From Verrucomicrobiia bacterium (GTDB taxonomy: Bacteria > Verrucomicrobiota > Verrucomicrobiia > JABWAM01), in assembly GCA_013360985.1 (NCBI GenBank), contig JABWAM010000065.1, positions 1 to 10,964 on the forward strand: 10,964 nucleotides of DNA. Direction: 5' to 3'. The position numbers and the translations under genes are program-made. Each line of letters starts with the position of its first letter. Position 1 is the first letter of the stretch. Shown here one piece after another: positions 6,705 to 10,964 of the stretch. The notes under the pieces were generated by a model, which searched no databases, was not told the DNA's origin, and worked only from the letters and a program-made list of their open reading frames with translations.

Positions 6705-7590
6705 ACGGCGGTTCGGAGGGGCGCCGCGCCCAGAAATCGATGACGCCGGCGCGGAGACGCGAGGCGAGCATGAGGTTCACCAGGAGCGCGAAGGGGAGCG
6801 CGAGAAGGGTCGACATGAAGGGCATCGTGGGCGAGCGCCAGAGCGCGTACCACACGGCTTGGGGATAATCGTACGAGGGACATCGCGCGCGGATTTCCTC
6901 AAGGCCGCAGGCGCGGAGCATGGTTTGCATGGCGGACGGCGTGGGAAGAACACGATGATACGGCGGGTCGAGATGATACCACGCCGCCTGCGCGCGTTCG
7001 GCTTCCGCGCTGGCGACATTCGGGATGGAGACGCCGAGCCACCCGCCCGGTTTGAGCAGGCGCGAAGCTTCCCGAAGAAACTTCCGCGGATGTTCGACGT
7101 GCTCAAGGCAATGGATGGCCGTGATCATGTCGAAGGTTTTCTCGGGCAATCTTCCTTCGTCGAGAAATCCGAGCGTGACGCGCGCAAGACCGCGCTTTTG
7201 GGCGGCGTCCACCGCCGCCGGAGAGGGATCGAGGCCATAGACCTCAAAGCCGCGCTCCTGAAGGAAAGCCAGCCATGCCCCGCTTCCGCATCCGAGGTCG
7301 AGGATCTTCGCGCCGGCCTCAAGCGGCGGCGCGGCGCGGAGACGCAGGGCGAAGCACGCGCGGGAGGCCAGGCGCTCGATCCATGTCAGGACGCGCGACA
7401 GCGGCCTCGGAGCAAAATAGGCCTCGCGATAGAGGTCTTCAGGTTGGGGAGTGCTTGCGGAGAGAAAGACGCTGCCACAGGACATGCATTCCCAAAAGAG
7501 AAACGCGTGATTGGAGGCGGCGCGACGGCCGGCCGCGCGCGCCCAGAGACGCGAGGCGGCGGCGGCACACGCAGGGCATGTTTCGCTCAC
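6673..7590 (-). CDS. Zinc-ribbon class I SAM-dependent methyltransferase with C-terminal hydrophobic segment
   Basis: 305-residue methyltransferase of the Methyltransf_23 kind. An N-terminal zinc ribbon has Cys5-x2-Cys8 and Cys35-x2-Cys38. The SAM-binding fold follows: motif I ILDLGCGSG at 96-104, acidic residue Asp121 in VYGLDPS, FDMITAIHCLEHVEHP, and LLKPGGWLGVSIPN. A hydrophobic stretch at about 255-275 (FMSTLLALPFALLVNLMLA) may anchor it to the membrane. Proteins of this layout usually lie in glycan or lipid modification clusters; the methyl acceptor here is unknown. The start is GTG (7590-7588), with a weak GGA upstream and no better in-frame start. It begins 37 bases after lptD on the same strand, so the two are probably co-transcribed, which hints at an envelope-related substrate. 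Its final codons are antisense to the end of fhs. Confidence 0.88.
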   Translation of the reverse strand: MSETCPACAAAASRLWARAAGRRAASNHAFLFWECMSCGSVFLSASTPQPEDLYREAYFAPRPLSRVLTWIERLASRACFALRLRAAPPLEAGAKILDLGCGSGAWLAFLQERGFEVYGLDPSPAAVDAAQKRGLARVTLGFLDEGRLPEKTFDMITAIHCLEHVEHPRKFLREASRLLKPGGWLGVSIPNVASAEAERAQAAWYHLDPPYHRVLPTPSAMQTMLRACGLEEIRARCPSYDYPQAVWYALWRSPTMPFMSTLLALPFALLVNLMLASRLRAGVIDFWARRPSEPPFKTIPSRDRS

Positions 7591-7627
7591 GCAAGTTCCG
7601 ATGCGGCGCGGGCTTTCCCTCCCGAGG

Positions 7628-10030
7628 TCACTGGCCGCTCGGGCCGACCTGACGGGAGTCGAGCGTGATCTCCGGCAGCGCCTTGAGCGTGAAGGTGAGC
7701 CAGACGCGAAGGTCGGAGTCGCGATCTTTCGGCCGGAGTTGGCTGAGGCTCAATGAGACGAGCCAGGAGTGGAGATCGCGATCGAGCGCGTACGACTGCT
7801 CGAAAAGTTCGCCGGTGGTGGGATCGAAGCGGTGATCGCTGCGCAGCGCCCAGTCTTCGTTGATCCGCCAGGCAAAGTTGAAGCCCACTTGATCGCCGAC
7901 GTTGCGGAAGTAGTTGTGCGACAGAGCGATCTTCCACGTCTTTTTGCTGAAGATGGAGATGCTGTTCTCGATCTGGCGGAACTGGAGGTTGTCGTAGTCG
8001 TAACGCAGGTTCGAGCCGATCGCGAGCCAACGCACGGGTTTGGCGCTGAACTCGGCGAAGAGATCGGAGAACGTCTTTTCTCCCTCGGCCTTCTGGATGT
8101 TGTAGTCCTGGTAAAGATAGAGCTCGGCGAGGTCCCAGGTCGCTCCGTCGCGTTTCGTTTGGAGACGTTGGCGGATCCCCGGGCGCAGCACGTTGCGGCG
8201 ATCGATCGCATCGATCCCAGTGTATTGCGGCCAGGTGATCGGGACGAGGTCCTTGTTGATGCCGTAGCTCGCGCGGTCCACGTCGAACGAATAGAGATCC
8301 CGCGGGCGATGGTTCGGACGCACGGTGAACCCGTAGATCAGGTTCGGCTCCACGACGTGGCGAAGCCCGTCAATTTCCCATTGTTTGTCTTTGACCTGCG
8401 ACCAGGTGCGCGACGCCTTGAAGCCGGTCTCGAACCCGGTCGTGCCGGCGACGCGCACGAGCGAAGGTTCGCCGACGGCGGACGGAGAGCGGTCGTAGAA
8501 GGTGGCGCGTCCCCCGATCCGGGGCGTGAAGGTGAGCCATCCGAAGTACTGTTTCGGATAGAGGAGTTGATGGAACGTGTCCACGCGCGTCGCTTGATAA
8601 TCCGTCAGCAGGCTGAAGCGCGAATTTTCCCGGGAGAGGTAGGCGACCGAGTTTTCTCCCTCATAAAAGAACGGAGCCTCAGGAATCGGCTGGCGCTTGA
8701 GGTCGTAGCGCAGCTCCGGCAACCGTTCCGTCGTCGTATCCCAGTCGTTGACCCGGGCGCGCGCCAAGAGGCTGAGCGTCGCGTTCGGCGACCACTTCGT
8801 GAACTCGAAAAAATTGTCCGGTTGCGGGTCGCGCTGATATTCCTTCTCGAAGAAATCCTGGAGGAAGTTCGCGTCGCTGAGCTTGTTGACCTTGAGCTTG
8901 CTGTACAAGTCTTCGCGCAAGTTGGCCCGCTGCACCACGCGCACCTGATAGCGCTTCGGATCGATCGTCTGCCCTTGGGTGGCGCCGGTCGCGGAGAGGA
9001 CGTCCACGTTGGGGTTTCCCTTCACCTTCGTATCCTGGGCGAAGTAGGCGCGAATTTTTCCCGTAACCCGCGGTTGGAACTCCCCTTCGCGCGACGGATC
9101 GTAGGGGTCGCCCGCCTGGTAACGCAGGTCCACGCCTCCCGCCATGCCGCGCTCGTGCCGATAATCGAAGCGGTAAGTCACCCGAAGATCGTCGGTGATC
9201 GCCGTCGCATACGAGTTCAAGACGAAGAATCCCCAGCCGGAGCGCGTGCCGACCTGGACGTTCGTTCCCGTGTTCGTGCCGTCGTAGGCGTCGTCGAGCA
9301 TGAAGACGACATACGGAAAGTAGAAGACCGGCAGCGAGCCGACCATCAACACGACATGATGAAAGGCCACGCGATTGCCGGGGTACACGACGATCGTGCT
9401 GGCGCGCAGCCGCCAGCCGGGCTGATCGTAGTCGCTCGTGGTCAGCCAGGAATCCTTGATCACATAGCGGGCGCCATCCTGGCTCTCGAGCGATTTACCC
9501 GAGACGAAGATGCCGCGTTCGAGTTGGGCGCGCGCGGGACCGGTCTTGATCGCGCCGGTGTCGAAGTTGTAGTCGATGGATTCCGAATTCCACTGCCGCA
9601 ACCCCTGGCGCAAGCGGACGTGTCCCGAGGCCTTGACGTCCTTCGTCTTCGTATTGACCTGCACCATATCGGCGAGCAGCTTCGCGTCTCCACGCGTCAC
9701 GATCACGTTGCCGCGGGCGGTAATCACGCCAGTGGCCTGGTCCATGTCCATGCTGTCGGCCGTGGTTTGAATCGGCGGCCCCCGAGGTTGCCGAGGCGTC
9801 GCACGAGGCGGACGGAGGCGGTTGACAGGCGGCGCTTGAAGCCGTTCTCCGCGCGCGGACGGATGGGCCACCGGTCGGAGATCGGGCACCGGGGAGGAGG
9901 TATGTACGACGGGGGGAGAGGGCGCGCGCTCTTGCGGGGTTTCCTCGGCAATCTGCTGGGCCGCCGCGAACGGTCCTTCCGCGAGGAAGGCGAGAAGGAC
10001 GAGAGAGATGAGGCGCCGGAGAGAAAACAT
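7628..10030 (-). CDS. lptD: LPS assembly outer-membrane protein LptD (OstA)
   Basis: 800-residue outer-membrane protein predicted to insert lipopolysaccharide into the outer leaflet, partnered in known systems by LptE and fed by LptA. It begins with a signal peptide (FSLRRLISLVLLAFLAEG, then AAA-QQ as likely cleavage), followed by a Pro/Arg-rich linker to about residue 85. An OstA/LptA-like beta-jellyroll spans about 88-200, with the pattern of short strands in MDQATGVITARGNVIVTRGDAKLLADMV. The rest is a long barrel with alternating aromatic and polar strands, closing in DLRVWLTFTLKALPEI. ATG 10030 is preferred to the in-frame TTG at 10063, because it starts directly at the signal peptide. 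I find no cysteine, so the inter-domain disulfides of E. coli LptD cannot form. No convincing promoter lies between the start and the mobile element 90 bases upstream. Confidence 0.9.
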   Translation of the reverse strand: MFSLRRLISLVLLAFLAEGPFAAAQQIAEETPQERAPSPPVVHTSSPVPDLRPVAHPSARGERLQAPPVNRLRPPRATPRQPRGPPIQTTADSMDMDQATGVITARGNVIVTRGDAKLLADMVQVNTKTKDVKASGHVRLRQGLRQWNSESIDYNFDTGAIKTGPARAQLERGIFVSGKSLESQDGARYVIKDSWLTTSDYDQPGWRLRASTIVVYPGNRVAFHHVVLMVGSLPVFYFPYVVFMLDDAYDGTNTGTNVQVGTRSGWGFFVLNSYATAITDDLRVTYRFDYRHERGMAGGVDLRYQAGDPYDPSREGEFQPRVTGKIRAYFAQDTKVKGNPNVDVLSATGATQGQTIDPKRYQVRVVQRANLREDLYSKLKVNKLSDANFLQDFFEKEYQRDPQPDNFFEFTKWSPNATLSLLARARVNDWDTTTERLPELRYDLKRQPIPEAPFFYEGENSVAYLSRENSRFSLLTDYQATRVDTFHQLLYPKQYFGWLTFTPRIGGRATFYDRSPSAVGEPSLVRVAGTTGFETGFKASRTWSQVKDKQWEIDGLRHVVEPNLIYGFTVRPNHRPRDLYSFDVDRASYGINKDLVPITWPQYTGIDAIDRRNVLRPGIRQRLQTKRDGATWDLAELYLYQDYNIQKAEGEKTFSDLFAEFSAKPVRWLAIGSNLRYDYDNLQFRQIENSISIFSKKTWKIALSHNYFRNVGDQVGFNFAWRINEDWALRSDHRFDPTTGELFEQSYALDRDLHSWLVSLSLSQLRPKDRDSDLRVWLTFTLKALPEITLDSRQVGPSGQ

Positions 10031-10094
10031 GATGCGTCCGTGACCGCGCGCTCGGCGGGTCAACGGTGCTTCATGGCAGGCGTTTTCAGGAGAA

Positions 10095-10344
10095 TCAAGG
10101 GCAATATTTCCTGCAAGGCTGATCGTGGATTTGGGAGAAAGTCCATTCGGTGGAGACGTTAGCCAGACCTCGCCGCGAGAAGCGGCGAAATCCCATCGCC
10201 TTCAGATCCAGCGACCCCACGCTCTCGATCATCACGGGGACGATGGGATCCGCCGCCAACCCCTCCCGCAGATCCGCAGGCAGCAACATCGGGGGGGTGA
10301 CGATCCACGTTGACCCAATTGACGCTCATCCCGATCTTGCACAT
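10095..10344 (-). pseudogene. Collapsed IS1182-like transposase (N- and C-terminal pieces fused, frameshifted)
   Basis: Reading from about 10344 on the minus strand, MSVNWVNVDRHPP (start at 10329) is followed, after a frame change at a C7 run, by MLLPADLREGLAADPIVPVM and then IESVGSLDLKA. This resembles the N-terminal domain of IS1182/InsH-type transposases (LLP-x-DLR...DH-x-V-x-F-I-x-x-V-x-x-LDL). It passes directly into MGFRRFSRRGLANVSTEWTF, which resembles the extreme C-terminus of the same proteins (GFRRF-x-x-RGL-x-NV-x-x-EW). The DDE catalytic core of several hundred residues is missing between them, so no transposase can be made. Past EWTF the reading frame runs into the terminal repeat and stops at 10095. 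The family assignment is from remembered motifs, without a search. Confidence 0.6.
10120..10135 (+). repeat. Left terminal inverted repeat
   Basis: TGATCGTGGATTTGGG, reading inward. It shares a 12-base exact match (CGTGGATTTGGG) plus four more outer bases with the reverse complement of 10376-10392, apart from one missing C. A 12-base inverted match within about 300 bp is unlikely by chance. Confidence 0.6.
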
Positions 10345-10375
10345 CGCCTCCGCGCCCCCGGCGGCAAAAGGACCA

Positions 10376-10392
10376 CCCAAATCCACGGATCA
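10376..10392 (-). repeat. Right terminal inverted repeat
   Basis: Reads TGATCCGTGGATTTGGG inward on the minus strand, pairing with 10120-10135 with a single one-base indel. It precedes the transposase remnant's start region. Confidence 0.6.
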
Positions 10393-10603
10393 ACTCAATT
10401 TTCAGAGAGCAACCCTCATCATTATCCATGGAGGATCGGAGGGGTGGGTTGTGTCGAGATTTCCGACTCCCCACAAGAGGGGTGCGGCGGCTCGGCCGGC
10501 GGCCTCGCCCTCCCTTTCCACCGTCCGTGCTTGAGGAAAATCCAGTCAGCCGCGGCCTGAGTCCAAAATGTGGCGAGGGCGTCGCATGTTCCTCGACCGA
10601 GGA

Positions 10604-10642
10604 TGGACTCCCCCCACGCCTGACGCGGGGATTTGGGGTCCA
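10604..10642 (+). other. Bulged hairpin upstream of the homocysteine methyltransferase gene
   Basis: TGGAC (10604-10608) pairs with GTCCA (10638-10642), CCC (10610-10612) with GGG (10635-10637), CCC (10613-10615) with GGG (10628-10630), and CGC (10617-10619) with GCG (10625-10627) over a 5-nt loop. That is 14 base pairs interrupted by single-base bulges and one 4-nt bulge. It ends five bases before the next hairpin. Confidence 0.4.
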
Positions 10643-10647
10643 CCATG

Positions 10648-10694
10648 AGCAGCCTGGAGGCTTTTGGCCGTTGGCCAAAGCCCTCCAGGCTGCT
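10648..10694 (+). repeat. Strong 22-bp-arm hairpin just before the start codon
   Basis: The left arm (10648-10669) and right arm (10673-10694) are complementary at 20 of 22 positions around a GTT loop, with outer AGCAGCCTGGAGG pairing perfectly with CCTCCAGGCTGCT. No T-run follows, so it is not a canonical terminator. It ends one base before the AGG that may serve as ribosome binding site of the next gene. It may be a leader structure affecting translation, or one copy of a repeated extragenic palindrome. Confidence 0.75.
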
Positions 10695-10705
10695 AGGTTG
10701 TGCGC

Positions 10706-10964
10706 ATGGCTGCCGATCTCATGGAGCGTATGGAGCGGAGCGTTGTCCTCGGAGACGGCGCGATGGGCACGTTGCTTTACGAACGCGGCCTCCCTCTCGA
10801 CCGCTGCTCGGAAGAGCTTGTTCTGACAGGGCGCGATCGCATTCGCCAAATTCATGAGGAATATCTCGCGGCGGGCGCGCAAGTGATCGAGACCAACAGC
10901 TTCGGCGCCAACCGGGTGAAGCTGGCGCGGTTCGGCCTGGAAGGACGGGTGAACGAGATCAACT
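10706..10964 (+). CDS. Homocysteine S-methyltransferase, YitJ-like, N-terminal part (cut by window edge)
   Basis: Only the first 86 codons are present. They match the start of the homocysteine S-methyltransferase domain: LGDGAMGTLLYERG at about 15-28, a Cys-containing EEL segment, IRQIHEEYLAAGAQVIETNS and FGANRVKLARFGLEG. The short spacing between DGAMGT and EEL, and the wording ETNSFGAN...L.RFGLE, fit the bifunctional homocysteine methyltransferase/methylene-THF reductase proteins such as YitJ better than the N-terminus of MetH. The rest of the gene is needed to decide. The zinc-binding cysteines of the family lie beyond the edge. ATG 10706 has AGG eight bases upstream; GTG 10700 and ATG 10721 or 10730 are in-frame alternatives. 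It would add methionine synthesis to the folate one-carbon genes on the left. Confidence 0.85.
   Translation, partial: MAADLMERMERSVVLGDGAMGTLLYERGLPLDRCSEELVLTGRDRIRQIHEEYLAAGAQVIETNSFGANRVKLARFGLEGRVNEIN

Larger units (their letters stand above)
10120..10392 (-). mobile_element. Internally deleted insertion sequence (MITE-like), IS1182-type
   Basis: A 273-bp unit bounded by imperfect inverted repeats (TGATCGTGGATTTGGG at the left end and its complement with one added base at the right) and containing the collapsed transposase. Keeping both ends while losing the middle is how MITEs arise from full IS elements. I do not see a clear target-site duplication. The element lies 90 bases upstream of lptD in the same orientation, so it may have displaced or supplied that gene's promoter. 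It could be moved only by a transposase encoded elsewhere. Confidence 0.55.
10393..10705. other. Intergenic region upstream of the homocysteine methyltransferase gene
   Basis: No convincing gene: the short frames on both strands lack family features and are rich in Pro, Arg and Gly, as GC-rich non-coding DNA often is. I looked for SAM, SAH, cobalamin and THF riboswitch signatures, which would suit the downstream gene, and recognised none. There is no convincing sigma70 promoter. A small stem (CCCC-acaaga-GGGG) lies around 10472-10485, and two larger hairpins fill 10604-10694. Confidence 0.5.

Noticed and set aside
10031..10063. TTG start for lptD, eleven codons upstream
   Set aside because: It would place a very basic stretch before an already good signal peptide; ATG 10030 is the simpler choice.
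7769..10162. 797-codon open frame antisense to lptD
   Set aside because: Produced by GC-rich codon use on the opposite strand; it mirrors lptD exactly and has no recognisable domain.
10422..10646. 74-codon minus-strand frame upstream of the transposase remnant
   Set aside because: No family motif, compositionally like non-coding GC-rich DNA, and no sensible ribosome binding site.
10393..10705. SAM, SAH, cobalamin or THF riboswitch ahead of the homocysteine methyltransferase gene
   Set aside because: The conserved core sequences of these classes could not be found by eye. A covariance-model search would be decisive.

Overview
The window is about 11 kb of GC-rich bacterial DNA, packed with genes. 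An LptD-type LPS assembly protein shows a Gram-negative (diderm) outer membrane. A phytanoyl-CoA-dioxygenase-like oxygenase, an AcsE-type pterin methyltransferase, an unusual formate-THF ligase and a cysteine-free LptD fit an uncultured, non-proteobacterial diderm. A PVC-group or candidate-phylum lineage is my guess. I cannot name the organism from this sequence.

Layout. Bases 66-883 (minus) hold a phytanoyl-CoA dioxygenase-like gene broken by a 5-bp tandem duplication, with a good sigma70-type promoter upstream. Diverging from it on the plus strand is a run of five genes: a TetR regulator (1070-1672), a TetA-like MFS efflux pump (1726-2952), an M50/site-2-protease-like membrane peptidase with an extra C-terminal Cys/His site (3025-3921), an AcsE-like methyl-THF methyltransferase (4078-4941) and fhs (4941-6704). 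The last two overlap by one base at TGATGA-type coupling. On the minus strand, lptD (10030-7628) is followed after 37 bases by a zinc-ribbon SAM methyltransferase (7590-6673), whose 3' end runs 32 bases into the 3' end of fhs.

Between lptD and the right edge lies a 273-bp element (10120-10392) bounded by imperfect terminal inverted repeats. It carries a collapsed IS1182-like transposase in which the N- and C-terminal ends are joined directly. I read it as an internally deleted IS, or MITE. Beyond it is a non-coding stretch ending in two hairpins, then the first 86 codons of a homocysteine S-methyltransferase (10706 to the edge) of the kind found in YitJ-type homocysteine methyltransferase/methylene-THF reductase proteins.

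How the genes work together. AcsE-like protein, Fhs and the homocysteine methyltransferase all act on folate-bound one-carbon units (formyl-THF entry, methyl-THF to corrinoid or homocysteine). They may reflect a Wood-Ljungdahl methyl branch or a corrinoid-dependent demethylation route, but no corrinoid protein or acetyl-CoA synthase subunit is visible here. TetR and the MFS pump look like a regulator/efflux pair. LptD and the methyltransferase probably form a small envelope operon. No complete novel defence or effector system is visible; the most unusual items are the collapsed IS element, the zinc-finger-tailed M50 protease and the structured leader of the last gene.
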